Below are positions 1 through 8,710 of a stretch of DNA of 64,000 bases, piece after piece. Source of the stretch: an uncultured Rhodobacterales bacterium (GTDB lineage: Bacteria > Pseudomonadota > Alphaproteobacteria > Rhodobacterales > Rhodobacteraceae); the NCBI GenBank assembly GCA_903873585.1, contig CAIQOV010000025.1:1-64000 (forward strand), in the 5' to 3' direction. Each line of letters begins with the position of its first letter. Position 1 is the stretch's first letter. A program made the translations under genes and the position numbers. The notes below the pieces were generated by a model. The model had not been told where the DNA came from, searched no databases, and saw only the letters and a list, made by a program, of their open reading frames with translations.

Positions 1-246
1 ACGGGCTATGTCGACCGCCCTTTGACAGACCCACGGGCTCGCATCAGATTGCGGTATCAGCTGAGTTTTCGAAAACGACGTTCGCCGGAAATCGAAAGCC
101 ATTGAAAATGATACGTTTTGTTTAAGCGGCTTTCCGGAGCAGTGGGGCGCTCGGTTAGAGACAAATGGCGTTCAGAGACTAATTTTGAGCACTTTGTCAG
201 TCTCTGTAGGGCGGCCGCCAAGGCTAAACCCCTTTGAAACCAAAAC
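1..246. other. Left edge, no confident gene
   Basis: No gene is supported here. The + strand frame starting at base 1 stays open for 34 codons and stops at 103-105, so it could be the tail of a gene entering from the left, but the peptide matches no family I recognise. A perfect 8-bp inverted repeat (CAGAGACT at 173-180, AGTCTCTG at 199-206, 18-base loop) lies further in. It could be a weak terminator or a protein site, but has no T-run after it on either strand. Confidence 0.25.
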
Positions 247-269
247 AAAAAAAGGCCCCTTTAGGGCCC
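247..269 (-). terminator. Rho-independent terminator of tRNA-Ser
   Basis: Read on the minus strand, a GGCCC/GGGCC stem with a 5-base loop is followed directly by seven T. It sits about 25 bases after the 3' end of the minus-strand tRNA-Ser gene. Confidence 0.75.
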
Positions 270-293
270 ATATGCGGTTTTGGTAAGTGAATT

Positions 294-383
<90 letters not shown>

Positions 384-409
384 GTGTCTGGGGTCGTTTG
401 TGTGGCGGG

Positions 410-437
410 GTTTAGCCGTGGGGCAGGGTAAGAGCAA
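410..437 (-). promoter_or_regulatory. Possible promoter of tRNA-Ser
   Basis: On the minus strand TTGCTC (432-437) and CTAAAC (410-415) are separated by 16 bases and lie about 26 bases upstream of the tRNA 5' end. The spacing fits a sigma-70 promoter, but the match is partial. Confidence 0.3.
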
Positions 438-495
438 GTCGAAATTGTGGCATTGGCAGGATAAATTGAGCACTGCATTTCGGGCAAATGGGTGC

Positions 496-524
496 TTGAC
501 TCGCGGTGGCCTTGTGAGACATAT
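496..524 (+). promoter_or_regulatory. Possible promoter of rplU-rpmA
   Basis: TTGACT (496-501) is a good -35 element; 17 bases later ACATAT (519-524) is a weak -10 element. It would give a leader of about 130 bases before the rplU start, which is common for ribosomal protein operons. No other -35-like hexamer stands out in 384-662. Confidence 0.3.
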
Positions 525-662
525 GCGCATCCCGACCAGTCATAAGGCTGCGCGGGGGTATTTTTATGTCGTCCCAAAGGGGCGCGCAGTTTGAAGGCGG
601 GGCAACCCGAAAACACCCACAGCGTGGGGGCCGAAGAACGCGGAGCGAGAAAAGGAAGAACT

Positions 663-1058
663 ATGTTTGCGGTCCTCAAGACCGGCGGTAAGCAGTACAC
701 AGTGCGGGCGGGTGACGTTTTGCGTGTGGAAAAGCTGGCTGCCATTGCTGGTGACAAGATCCAGTTCAACGAAATTCTGATGGTCGGCGGCGACACCGTG
801 ACCGTGGGCGCGCCTTTGGTGGCGGGCGCTGCGGTGCAGGCCGACGTGATCGACCAGATCAAAGGCGAAAAGACGATCCACTTCGTCAAGCGCCGTCGTA
901 AGCATTCGTCGCAGCGCACCAAAGGCCACCGTCAGCAGTGGACACTTGTCCGCGTGACCGAAGTTCTGGCCTCGGGCGCTGGTTCCACCGGTGTGGCTGC
1001 TGCGACCGGCACTGCCGCCGCGCGCCGTGCTGCCCACAATTCCGCTGCTCAGGAGTAA
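663..1058 (+). CDS. rplU: 50S ribosomal protein L21
   Basis: L21 binds 23S rRNA with L20 in the large ribosomal subunit. The 131-residue protein opens MFAVLKTGGKQYTV, the standard L21 N-terminus, and contains the signature region around residues 77-99 (basic KRRRKHSSQRTKGHRQ stretch). The ATG at 663 is chosen because it gives this N-terminus and has AGGA just upstream; the frame is open further left but that extension is not L21-like. The usual bacterial L21 is about 103 residues. The extra C-terminal 30 residues are rich in Ala and Thr, a tail seen in many alphaproteobacterial L21s. Six bases separate it from rpmA, so the two are co-transcribed. Confidence 0.97.
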   Translation: MFAVLKTGGKQYTVRAGDVLRVEKLAAIAGDKIQFNEILMVGGDTVTVGAPLVAGAAVQADVIDQIKGEKTIHFVKRRRKHSSQRTKGHRQQWTLVRVTEVLASGAGSTGVAAATGTAAARRAAHNSAAQE

Positions 1059-1064
1059 TCCCAA

Positions 1065-1334
1065 ATGGCACACAAGAAAGCAGGCGGCTCAACCCGCAAC
1101 GGTCGCGACTCGGCTGGGCGTCGTTTGGGTGTAAAGCTGTTTGGCGGCCAAGCCGCTATTCCGGGCAACATCATTTGCCGCCAGCGCGGCACAACTTGGT
1201 TTCCGGGTGAAGGCGTTGGCATGGGCACGGATCACACGATCTTCGCCGTTGTCGAAGGCCGCGTGACATTCAAGAAAGGCATGAAGGGTCGCACCTTTAT
1301 TTCCGTTCTGCCCGTTGCAGAGGCTGCCGAATAA
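1065..1334 (+). CDS. rpmA: 50S ribosomal protein L27
   Basis: L27 sits at the peptidyl-transferase centre, its N-terminal tail reaching toward the tRNA CCA ends. The 89-residue protein starts [16 protein letters not shown], the normal mature-length tail without the cleaved extension found in Firmicutes, and carries the GVKLFGGQ and IICRQRGT segments typical of the family. It follows rplU by six bases. A hairpin terminator at 1364-1389 ends the operon. Confidence 0.97.
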   Translation: MAHKKAGGSTRNGRDSAGRRLGVKLFGGQAAIPGNIICRQRGTTWFPGEGVGMGTDHTIFAVVEGRVTFKKGMKGRTFISVLPVAEAAE

Positions 1335-1363
1335 ACCCAAACGTTACAAAGTGAACGTAAACG

Positions 1364-1399
1364 GGGGATCGGCTGAAAAGCCGGTCCCCTTCGCCTTTT
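1364..1399 (+). terminator. Terminator after rplU-rpmA
   Basis: An 11-bp stem (GGGGATCGGCT pairing with AGCCGGTCCCC, one G-U) with a GAAA tetraloop at 1364-1389 is followed by a T-rich tail ending in TTTT. It separates the ribosomal operon from the acetyltransferase gene. Confidence 0.7.
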
Positions 1400-1446
1400 G
1401 GGTTTGCCGCCGCAAACCCGCCCCATGCGCTTTTCGGGAGGAAGCC

Positions 1447-2019
1447 ATGACCCTTGATATGACGCTGCCGCGTTGTGCAACCGACGCGCCGCTGGACATC
1501 GCCGCAGGGCCGTTTGTGCTGCGCCCTGTGCGCCGTTCAGATGCTGGCCTTTTCGCGCTTTACGCCGGTGATCGCCGCGTGGCCGAAGGCACGCAGTCCA
1601 TTCCGCACCCTTTGCCCCCCGGCGCATCCGAAGCCTTCGTTGCCCGCGCTATGAAACACGGCGGGGTCGAGGATATCTGGGTCATCGACGGCACCGCTGC
1701 CGGTCTGGCTGAGGTGTTGGGGGTGATCAGCCTGAAGCGGATGGATGAAAGCAAATGGGATCGCGGGCAGTCGGAAATCGGCTATTGGGTCGCACCTGCC
1801 TTCTGGAACACCGGCATCGCGTCGGAAGCGGTGCGGGCGCTGATCGCGGCCAACCCAAAGGCCAGCCGCAGCATCTTTGCCGAGGTGTTTCAAGATAACC
1901 CCGGTTCCGCCCGCGTGCTAACCAATGCAGGCTTTCAGTATCTGGGCGACGCCGAAAGCTTTTCGGTGGCGCGCAATGCCCGTGTGCCGACGTGGACCTA
2001 TATCAAGACCTTCGCCTGA
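1447..2019 (+). CDS. GNAT family N-acetyltransferase (RimJ/RimL-like)
   Basis: Acetyl-CoA-dependent N-acetyltransferase of 190 residues; the acceptor is not known. Residues about 20-40 hold the usual RPVRRSDAGLFALYAGD opening of the RimJ/RimL branch, and residues about 108-130 (GYWVAPAFWNTGIASEAV) form the acetyl-CoA pyrophosphate-binding segment. The C-terminal part has the NPGSARVLTNAGFQYLG motif of the family. The ATG at 1447 has GGGAGGAA six bases upstream. It could acetylate a protein N-terminus or a small amine. Confidence 0.85.
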   Translation: MTLDMTLPRCATDAPLDIAAGPFVLRPVRRSDAGLFALYAGDRRVAEGTQSIPHPLPPGASEAFVARAMKHGGVEDIWVIDGTAAGLAEVLGVISLKRMDESKWDRGQSEIGYWVAPAFWNTGIASEAVRALIAANPKASRSIFAEVFQDNPGSARVLTNAGFQYLGDAESFSVARNARVPTWTYIKTFA

Positions 2020-2077
2020 CTGCCCGCTCTTGCATCTTTGACCCTGTCAGTGTTGCATGGCCCAAACGGGGGGCCAT

Positions 2078-2842
2078 ATGCGCAACATCGACCTGAATTC
2101 TGATCTGGGCGAGGGGTTTGGCCCTTGGTCTATGGGCGATGATGCGGCCATGTTGGGGCTTGTCACCTCGGCCAACGTGGCTTGTGGCGGGCATGCCTCT
2201 GATCCGGAAACCATGTTTGCCACGCTGCGCCTTGCTGCCCAAAACGGGGTGACGGTGGGGGCGCATCCGGGCTATAACGACCGCGAGGGTTTTGGTCGGC
2301 GGATCATTCCGATGTCACCGTCTGAGATCACCCGCATGGTGGCAGCCCAGATTGGCACCCTGATGGGATTGGCTGCTTTGGCAGGCACCAAAGTGGCCTA
2401 TGTCAAAGCACACGGCGCTTTGGCCAACCATGCCGCCGAAACACCTGCCGTGGCTGCGGCGATTGTCGCGGCAGTGCGGGCCATCTCGCCCGACCTTGCC
2501 CTTTTGGCCATTTCTGGCACCTGTCAGGAAGACGCCGCCCATGCGGCACATTGCCCCGTTTACAGCGAAATCTTCGCCGACCGCGCCTATCTTTCGTCGG
2601 GCCGCTTGGTGCCGCGAAGCCGCCGCGATGCGATGATCTCTGATGCCAAGGTGGCAACCGCGCGTCTGTTGGGCTTTCTGGACACGGGCCTGATGCCCGT
2701 TGTCGACGGCGACCCTATCCCGCTTGCCGCCCATTCCATCTGCATTCACGGCGACAGCCCCCATGCTGTTGCCATGGCGCAAGACATCCGCGCGGGGTTG
2801 ACCGCGGCAGGTGTTACCCTTGCGCCCTTTATGCGGCCCTGA
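2078..2842 (+). CDS. pxpA: 5-oxoprolinase subunit A (LamB/YcsF family)
   Basis: PxpA works with PxpB and PxpC to hydrolyse 5-oxo-L-proline (pyroglutamate) to glutamate with ATP. The 254-residue protein begins with the LamB/YcsF signature IDLNSDLGEGFGPW (residues 3-16), with NVACGGHASD further on and a conserved VKAHGALAN segment. The ATG at 2078 follows a run of six G at 2068-2073; an ATG at 2057 in the same frame has no such site. It is first of three tightly packed genes, three bases before pxpB. Confidence 0.93.
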   Translation: MRNIDLNSDLGEGFGPWSMGDDAAMLGLVTSANVACGGHASDPETMFATLRLAAQNGVTVGAHPGYNDREGFGRRIIPMSPSEITRMVAAQIGTLMGLAALAGTKVAYVKAHGALANHAAETPAVAAAIVAAVRAISPDLALLAISGTCQEDAAHAAHCPVYSEIFADRAYLSSGRLVPRSRRDAMISDAKVATARLLGFLDTGLMPVVDGDPIPLAAHSICIHGDSPHAVAMAQDIRAGLTAAGVTLAPFMRP

Positions 2843-2845
2843 CCC

Positions 2846-3505
2846 ATGGCCCTCTATCGCCCCATCGCCGATCACGCCATGCTGGTGGAATTCGGCACCG
2901 CCATCAGCGATGCCTCCCATGCCCAAGTGCTTGCCCTTGACCAAGCCCTTTCCGCCAATCCCTTCGCAGGCTTTCGCGAAGCGACACCCGCCTTCGTCAA
3001 CCTGCTGGTCGATTTTGACCCGATCATAACCGACCACGCCGAAGTCGAAGCCCATCTGCGCTGCTTGGCCGATCAACCGCTTACCCCCCGCACTCCAGTT
3101 ACATGGCAAGTGCCCGTGTGCTACGAAAACGCCCCCGATCTGGACGAGGTCGCCCGCCGCACTGGCCTGTCAACCGATGCCGTAATCGCCGCCCATCTGG
3201 CAGGCGATTACCGTGTGTTCTTGTACGGCTTCGCCCCCGGCTACGCCTATATGGGCGGCTTGCCCGAGGCGATAAAGCTAGACCGCAAAACCACCCCCGT
3301 GCGCGGTGTGCCTGCGGGGCAGATCATCATCGCAGGCACGATGTGCCTGATCACCACGCTGGTGATGCCGACCGGTTGGTGGATCATCGGCCGCACGCCC
3401 ACCCGTGTGCTGACGGGCGAGGAAACGCGGCCGTTTCTGTTCGACGTGGGCGACCACATCCAGTTCCACCGCGTGTCTCAGGCCGAGTTCGAGGCTTTGC
3501 CATGA
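2846..3505 (+). CDS. pxpB: 5-oxoprolinase subunit B (KipI-like)
   Basis: This 219-residue protein belongs to the KipI / allophanate-hydrolase-subunit-1 family and is the B subunit of the PxpABC 5-oxoprolinase. The C-terminal cyclophilin-like half holds the family segment VFLYGFAPGYAYMGGLP (about 130-146) followed by TTPVRGVPAGQIIIAG. It starts three bases after pxpA, and its stop overlaps the pxpC ATG by four bases, so translation is probably coupled. Some homologues act as kinase inhibitors (KipI in Bacillus), but with pxpA and pxpC present the oxoprolinase role is much likelier. Confidence 0.92.
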   Translation: MALYRPIADHAMLVEFGTAISDASHAQVLALDQALSANPFAGFREATPAFVNLLVDFDPIITDHAEVEAHLRCLADQPLTPRTPVTWQVPVCYENAPDLDEVARRTGLSTDAVIAAHLAGDYRVFLYGFAPGYAYMGGLPEAIKLDRKTTPVRGVPAGQIIIAGTMCLITTLVMPTGWWIIGRTPTRVLTGEETRPFLFDVGDHIQFHRVSQAEFEALP

Positions 3506-4434
3506 CCCGCCTGCGCGTCGCCTTTGCGGGCCCCCATGTGACCTTTCAAGACAGCGGCCGCTTGGGGCGGATGCGCTACGGCGTGCCCGCCTCGGGGCCG
3601 ATGGACCGCAAGGCTTTTGCCATCGCGCAGTCGATCTTCGCCAACCCGCCCGATGCGGCGGCGATTGAGGTTTCGTTGGGTGGGCTGTCTTTGGATTGTG
3701 TCGAAGGGCACGTGACCTTTGCCGTGGTGGGCGGTGGGTTTATCGTGCAAATCGGTGCGCGGCGTTTGGGCGCTTGGGCTGTGCACACCTTGCACCAAGG
3801 CGAACGCTTGGTGATCCGCCCCGGCCCTTGGGGCAGTTGGACCTATCTGGCCTTCGCGGGGGATTTGGTAGCCCCGCAGTGGCTGGGCAGCTCTGCGACC
3901 CATGGCCCGTCAGGCTTGGGCGGGGGCACGCTGGCAGCAGGACAAGAGGTGATCGTGCAAGATGCCCGCGTTGCGCCCACCCTTGAAGGGTCTATCCCGT
4001 GCCCAATATGGGCGCGCCCCCGCCGTGTGATCCACGCCGTGCTAGGCCCGCAAGACCGCTTTTTCTCGGCTGAAAGCCTTGAGGATCTGGCCACCCAACC
4101 CTTCCACCTGACCAACGCTTACGACCGCATGGGCGTGCGCCTGCGCGGGCCGTCTTTGACGCCCGAAGGCGCGCTGTCGATCCCGTCAGAGCCCATCCTG
4201 CGCGGATCGGTGCAGGTCGCGGGCGATGGTTTGGCCACGGTGATGCTGGCCGATCACGGCACAACCGGCGGCTATCCCAAGATCGCCACGGTGGTTTCAG
4301 ATGATCTGGACGGGTTTGTGCAACTGCGTCCGAATGACGCGGTGCGGTTCAAACTGGTCTTAGCGCCCCAAGCCGTGGCCTTGGCACGGCAGGGCGATAA
4401 GGCCTTGCGCGCCTATCTGAACCGCCCGCGCTAA
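3502..4434 (+). CDS. pxpC: 5-oxoprolinase subunit C (KipA-like)
   Basis: KipA / allophanate-hydrolase-subunit-2 family protein of 310 residues, the partner of PxpB. Family marks are the N-terminal TFQDSGRLGRMRYGVPASGPMD region (about 14-35), the NPPDAAAIEVSLGG stretch, and near the C-terminus the ADHGTTGGYPKIATV segment. The ATG at 3502 overlaps the pxpB stop (ATGA). The frame extends far upstream inside pxpB, but only the 3502 start gives the family N-terminus. It is last in the pxp operon and convergent with the carnitine regulator gene. Confidence 0.93.
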   Translation: MTRLRVAFAGPHVTFQDSGRLGRMRYGVPASGPMDRKAFAIAQSIFANPPDAAAIEVSLGGLSLDCVEGHVTFAVVGGGFIVQIGARRLGAWAVHTLHQGERLVIRPGPWGSWTYLAFAGDLVAPQWLGSSATHGPSGLGGGTLAAGQEVIVQDARVAPTLEGSIPCPIWARPRRVIHAVLGPQDRFFSAESLEDLATQPFHLTNAYDRMGVRLRGPSLTPEGALSIPSEPILRGSVQVAGDGLATVMLADHGTTGGYPKIATVVSDDLDGFVQLRPNDAVRFKLVLAPQAVALARQGDKALRAYLNRPR

Positions 4435-4515
4435 CCCAAAGCGGAGGCCAGCCTGCCCGCACCCCTTGGGAGCAGTTGGCCCAAGATGAAGGGGGCGGCG
4501 AAATGGGGTGAGGTG

Positions 4516-5487
4516 TTATGCCTTGCGCAGCGTGCTGGGGGCCATCCCGAACTGAGCGCGAAAGGCGCGTGACAGGGCCGAAGGGCTGGAAAACCCCGTC
4601 CGCAGGGCAACATCGGCCAAAGGGTGGCGGGTGTCGGTGATCATCCGTCTTGCCGCTTGCAGGCGCAGCGATACGCCGTAAGCCGCTGGCGTGGTTTGCA
4701 GGGCGGCGCGAAACAGCGTTTCCAGCCTGCGGGGCGACAGGCCCAAGGCGCGCGCGGTTTGAGCGGTGGGTTCGGGCGCATCCATCCGCGCCTCCATCCG
4801 CGCCACGGCTTGGGCAACGCGCGGGTCTAGCCGTGGGTCGGTGGGGCGGGGCGGGGCGATTTGCGGTTCAGACCCCGGGCGCGGTGTGGTCAGGAACGAG
4901 GCCGCCACCTGCCGCGCCAAAGCTGGCCCGTGGCGTGACCCGATCAGGTGCAACATCAGGTCGGCGGCAGGGGCAGCGCCGCCTGCCGTAAAGCGGTTGC
5001 GGTCAATCACCCAGCGGTCGGGCACCACATCCACCTCGGGGTGGGCGGCGGCGAGGTCTTCTAGGTCTTCCCAATGCACCGTGGCGCGGTGCCCTGCCAA
5101 CAGCCCCGCGCGTGCCAGAACCCAAGCCGCCGCATCAATCCCACCCAAAGCCGCAAAGCGCGGGGCCATGCGGGCCAGATCGCGGATCAGGGGGGCGGTT
5201 GCCACTTCAGACTGGCGAAAACCTGCAATCACCACCAAGGCATCCGCCCCTTCGGCGGCTGACAGCGGGCCGGACGAGGGCAGTTCTATCCCGCAGGTCA
5301 AGGGCACCGCCCGCCCGTCGGGGGATACCACGCGCCAGCGATACGCCTCGTGCCCCAGATGGCGGTTGGCAGAGCGCATCGGATCAAGGGTTGAGGCGAC
5401 TTCAAGGATCGAGGATTGCGGCAAGACCAGCAAAGCCAGCGTCAATACCTGCTGCGACGGCGCAAAGATTTGTGCGTTTTTGGTCAT
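4516..5487 (-). CDS. cdhR: GlxA-family (DJ-1/AraC) regulator, CdhR-like
   Basis: A 323-residue regulator with an N-terminal DJ-1/PfpI-like sensor domain (about 12-185) and a C-terminal AraC-type double helix-turn-helix (about 225-320), including ARALGLSPRRLETLFR and the second helix ALRTGFSSPSALSRAFRAQFG. It lies 72 bases from, and divergent to, the BKACE gene. The same pairing is known for CdhR of Pseudomonas, which activates L-carnitine use, and that is why I infer this role. The start MTKNAQIF (5487) is the last ATG before the domain; upstream codons are antisense to the neighbouring gene. An ArgR/GbdR-type role in betaine metabolism is the main alternative. Confidence 0.8.
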   Translation of the reverse strand: MTKNAQIFAPSQQVLTLALLVLPQSSILEVASTLDPMRSANRHLGHEAYRWRVVSPDGRAVPLTCGIELPSSGPLSAAEGADALVVIAGFRQSEVATAPLIRDLARMAPRFAALGGIDAAAWVLARAGLLAGHRATVHWEDLEDLAAAHPEVDVVPDRWVIDRNRFTAGGAAPAADLMLHLIGSRHGPALARQVAASFLTTPRPGSEPQIAPPRPTDPRLDPRVAQAVARMEARMDAPEPTAQTARALGLSPRRLETLFRAALQTTPAAYGVSLRLQAARRMITDTRHPLADVALRTGFSSPSALSRAFRAQFGMAPSTLRKA

Positions 5488-5559
5488 GAAGATTTCGTAA
5501 ATCGTCAAGCGCGCCGTGACAAGCCCGTTATGCTGCCGCCAATCAAATCGGAGGACCCC

Positions 5560-6474
5560 ATGCCACTTGCCATGAACCGTGAAGTTTTCATCACCTGTGC
5601 TATCACCGGATCGGGCGGCACCCAAGACCGCAGCCCCCATGTGCCGCGCAGCCCGGCGCAAATCGCGGCCTCGGCCATTGATGCGGCCAAGGCGGGGGCT
5701 GCGGTGGTCCATTGCCATGTGCGCGATCCTGAAACGGGCAAACCCAGCCGTGATGGCAAACTGTACCGCGAAGTCACCGAACGTATCCGCGATTCCGGCA
5801 CCGATGTGGTTTTGAACCTGACAGCGGGCATGGGCGGCGACATCTATTTTGAAAACTCTGAATCCATGAACCGCATGGGCCCGCGCTCTGATATGGCGGG
5901 GGCTACGGAACGGGTCGCCCATGTGGTCGATTGCCGGCCCGAGATTTGCACGCTCGACTGTGGCACGATGAATTTTAACGAAGCCGACTATGTCATGGTC
6001 AACACCCCCGGCCTGTTGCGCGATATGGCGCGGCGGATGACGGCGGCAGGGGTGCGGATCGAGATTGAAGCGTTTGATACCGGCCACCTTTGGCTGGCCA
6101 AAGAACTGGCAAAAGAAGGCGTGATTCCCGCGCCGACCTTGGTGCAACTGTGCATGGGCGTGCCATGGGGCGCACCCGATGATCTGAACACCTTCATGGC
6201 CATGGTTAACAATGTGCCCGCCGATTGGCATTGGAGCGCGTTTGCCATTGGCCGCAACCAGATGCCCTATGTCGCAGCCTCGGTTCTTGCGGGTGGCAAC
6301 GTGCGGGTGGGGTTGGAAGACAACCTTTGGCTAGACAAGGGCGTGCTGGCGACCAACGCCCAACTGGTGGAACGCGCTGTCAGCATCATTTCCAACCTTG
6401 GCGCACGGGTGATCACACCCGCCGAAGTGCGCGCCAAGCTGAAGCTGGAAAAACGCGCACCGATGGGGAAGTGA
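5560..6474 (+). CDS. Beta-keto acid cleavage enzyme (BKACE), dehydrocarnitine type
   Basis: DUF849 family Zn-dependent enzyme of 304 residues. It condenses a beta-keto acid with acetyl-CoA to give acetoacetate and a new CoA ester. The metal-binding HCH of the family is visible at residues 51-53 (VVHCHVRDP) and the N-terminal VFITCAITGSGG is typical. Placed directly before a carnitine dehydrogenase-thioesterase fusion, it most likely cleaves 3-dehydrocarnitine to acetoacetate and glycine betainyl-CoA, like the Pseudomonas and Sinorhizobium enzymes. The ATG at 5560 has GGAGG six bases upstream. It is first of a six-gene + strand run. Confidence 0.9.
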   Translation: MPLAMNREVFITCAITGSGGTQDRSPHVPRSPAQIAASAIDAAKAGAAVVHCHVRDPETGKPSRDGKLYREVTERIRDSGTDVVLNLTAGMGGDIYFENSESMNRMGPRSDMAGATERVAHVVDCRPEICTLDCGTMNFNEADYVMVNTPGLLRDMARRMTAAGVRIEIEAFDTGHLWLAKELAKEGVIPAPTLVQLCMGVPWGAPDDLNTFMAMVNNVPADWHWSAFAIGRNQMPYVAASVLAGGNVRVGLEDNLWLDKGVLATNAQLVERAVSIISNLGARVITPAEVRAKLKLEKRAPMGK

Positions 6475-6475
6475 T

Positions 6476-7936
6476 ATGACCAGAAAAGCAGCAATCATTG
6501 GCGGCGGCGTTATCGGTGGCGGCTGGGCGGCGCGGTTCTTGCTGAACGGCTGGGATGTGGGCGTGTTCGACCCTGATCCAGAGGCAGAGCGTAAGATCAA
6601 CGCGGTTCTGTCCAACGCCCGTTTGGCCTTGCCCGCCTTGTCGGATGTGCCCATGCCGCCCGAAGGCAAACTGACGTTCCACGGCACAATCGGTGAAGCG
6701 GTAGACGGCGCGGAATATGTGCAGGAATCCGTTTCCGAGCGCATTGATTTGAAGAAAAAGGTCTACGCCCAATTGCAACAAGCCAATCCGGGCGTGCTGA
6801 TTGGCTCGTCCACGTCTGGCTTTAAGGCGTCTGACCTGCAAGACGGCTCGCCTGCGCCGCACAATATCATCGTGGCCCACCCGTTCAATCCGGTTTACCT
6901 GCTGCCTCTTTCCGAAGTGTCTGGCAGCCCCAAGAACCCGCCCGAAGTGGTCGCGAAAACCGTGCAGATCATGAAGGACATCGGGATGTTCCCGCTTGTT
7001 CTGAAAAAGGAAATTGACGCCTTTATCGGCAACCGCTTCCTTGAAGCTGTCTGGCGCGAAGCGCTGTGGATGCTGGTTGACGGGGTCGCCACCACGTCTG
7101 AAATCGACGATGCCATCCGCATGGGCTTTGGCCTGCGCTGGGGCCAGATGGGCCTGTTTGAAACCTACCGCGTGGCGGGGGGCGAGGCGGGTATGCGCCA
7201 CTTTATGGCGCAATTCGGCCCTGCGCTGAAATGGCCATGGACCAAGCTGATGGACGTGCCAGAGTTTAACGACGCCTTGGTCGATCTGGTCGCCACCCAG
7301 TCTGACGCCCAGTCGGGCGCTTATGGCATTCGCGAATTGGAACGTATCCGCGACCAAAACCTGATCGGCTTCCTGCGCGCTTTGAAAGAGCGCAACTGGG
7401 GCGCTGGCAAAGTGCTGCTGGCCCATGATGCGGCGCGCGCTGCGGCGTTTCACAGCGCTGACGCCACGCCCACAGGCGCGCCTTTGGTCATGGCGCAGAT
7501 GCAGGTTCTGCCGGGCTGGATCGACTATAACGGCCACATGACCGAAAGCCGCTATTACTTTGCCAACTCCGAAACGGTCGACGCCTTTTTGCGGCTGATC
7601 GGCGCGGGGATGGATTATGTGGGGGCTGGGCATTCGTATTACTCGGCCGAAACCCACATTCGCCATCTGGGCGAAGCCAAACTGGGCGATCGTTTGACGG
7701 GCACGGTGCAGATCCTGTCAGCCGACGAAAAGCGCTTCCGCTCTTTCGTGCGCATCATGAAGGGCGAGGACTGCGTGGCAACGGTCGAGCAGTTGTGCCT
7801 GCACGTTGACATGAAAGAAGGCAAAACCGTTCCCGCCTCCGCTGAAATATGGGGCAAGCTTAGCGCAATTGCGGCTGCGCATGCCAGCTTGCCCATGCCC
7901 GATGGTGCGGGCCGCGCGGTTGGGCAGAAGAAATGA
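6476..7936 (+). CDS. lcdH: L-carnitine 3-dehydrogenase fused to betainyl-CoA thioesterase
   Basis: A 486-residue two-domain protein. Residues 1-300 are a 3-hydroxyacyl-CoA-dehydrogenase-fold NAD enzyme with GGGVIGGG at 9-16 and the family segment VAHPFNPVYLLPL; this half would oxidise L-carnitine to 3-dehydrocarnitine. Residues about 335-465 are a hotdog-fold thioesterase (LPGWIDYNGHMTESRYY near 347-363) that would release glycine betaine from glycine betainyl-CoA made by the upstream BKACE. This fusion is known in rhizobial carnitine dehydrogenases. It starts one base after the BKACE stop, and its own end overlaps the SDR start. Confidence 0.92.
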   Translation: MTRKAAIIGGGVIGGGWAARFLLNGWDVGVFDPDPEAERKINAVLSNARLALPALSDVPMPPEGKLTFHGTIGEAVDGAEYVQESVSERIDLKKKVYAQLQQANPGVLIGSSTSGFKASDLQDGSPAPHNIIVAHPFNPVYLLPLSEVSGSPKNPPEVVAKTVQIMKDIGMFPLVLKKEIDAFIGNRFLEAVWREALWMLVDGVATTSEIDDAIRMGFGLRWGQMGLFETYRVAGGEAGMRHFMAQFGPALKWPWTKLMDVPEFNDALVDLVATQSDAQSGAYGIRELERIRDQNLIGFLRALKERNWGAGKVLLAHDAARAAAFHSADATPTGAPLVMAQMQVLPGWIDYNGHMTESRYYFANSETVDAFLRLIGAGMDYVGAGHSYYSAETHIRHLGEAKLGDRLTGTVQILSADEKRFRSFVRIMKGEDCVATVEQLCLHVDMKEGKTVPASAEIWGKLSAIAAAHASLPMPDGAGRAVGQKK

Positions 7937-8688
7937 AAACCGTTCTGATCACGGCGGGGGCCAATGGCATTGGCCTAACCATGGCCTTGGCCTTTCAGGC
8001 CGCAGGCTACAGGGTCTGGGTCACCGACGTGGATGCGCCGATGATCGCAAGCCTGCCTGCTGGGATCAGGGGCAGCCATGTTGATGCTGGGTACGAGATG
8101 GGGATGGAGGCTTTGTTTGCCAACATCGCCCAAACTTGGGGCGGGTTGGATGTGCTTTGCGCCAATGCGGGGATCAAAGGGCCAACAGCGGCGATTGAAG
8201 ATATGCCGCTGGAAGGCTGGCATCAGTGCCTAGGGGTCAACCTTGATGGCGCAATGCTGGCGGCCAAATATGCGGCACGGATGATGAAACCTGCGAAGTC
8301 GGGGGTGATGATCTTCACCTCTTCGACCTCTGGCCTGCACGGCACGCCATACCGCGCGCCCTATGTGGCGGCCAAATGGGGCATCATTGGCCTGATGAAG
8401 ACCGTGGCGATGGAGCTGGGCCCTTACGGCATCCGCGCCAATGCGATTTGCCCGGGGTCGGTCAACGGGCCACGGATCGATGCGGTGATCGAAGCCGAGG
8501 CCGAAGCCAAGGGCCTGCACCCCGGTGCGGTGCGTGCAGGATACGCGGCGGGCACGGCGCTGAAACGGCTGACCGATCCGGAAGATGTCGCGGATATGGC
8601 GCTGTTCTTGGCCTCGGACGCGGCAAAGATGGTGTCGGGCCAAGCGCTGGCCGTCGACGGCATGACCTATAACGTAGACCCCCAATAA
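7933..8688 (+). CDS. Short-chain dehydrogenase/reductase in carnitine operon
   Basis: Classical SDR of 251 residues. The dinucleotide motif reads TAGANGIG at 7-14, with Ala in place of the first Gly of TGxxxGIG. CANAG lies at 76-80, and the catalytic Tyr144 and Lys148 form YVAAK. The start overlaps the lcdH stop by four bases (ATGA), so the two are coupled. The substrate cannot be read from sequence. In this operon it could handle the acetoacetate released by BKACE (a 3-hydroxybutyrate dehydrogenase), D-carnitine, or another hydroxy-betaine. Confidence 0.85.
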   Translation: MKTVLITAGANGIGLTMALAFQAAGYRVWVTDVDAPMIASLPAGIRGSHVDAGYEMGMEALFANIAQTWGGLDVLCANAGIKGPTAAIEDMPLEGWHQCLGVNLDGAMLAAKYAARMMKPAKSGVMIFTSSTSGLHGTPYRAPYVAAKWGIIGLMKTVAMELGPYGIRANAICPGSVNGPRIDAVIEAEAEAKGLHPGAVRAGYAAGTALKRLTDPEDVADMALFLASDAAKMVSGQALAVDGMTYNVDPQ

Positions 8689-8710
8689 CCAGCGAAAGGT
8701 GTTGCACGCC

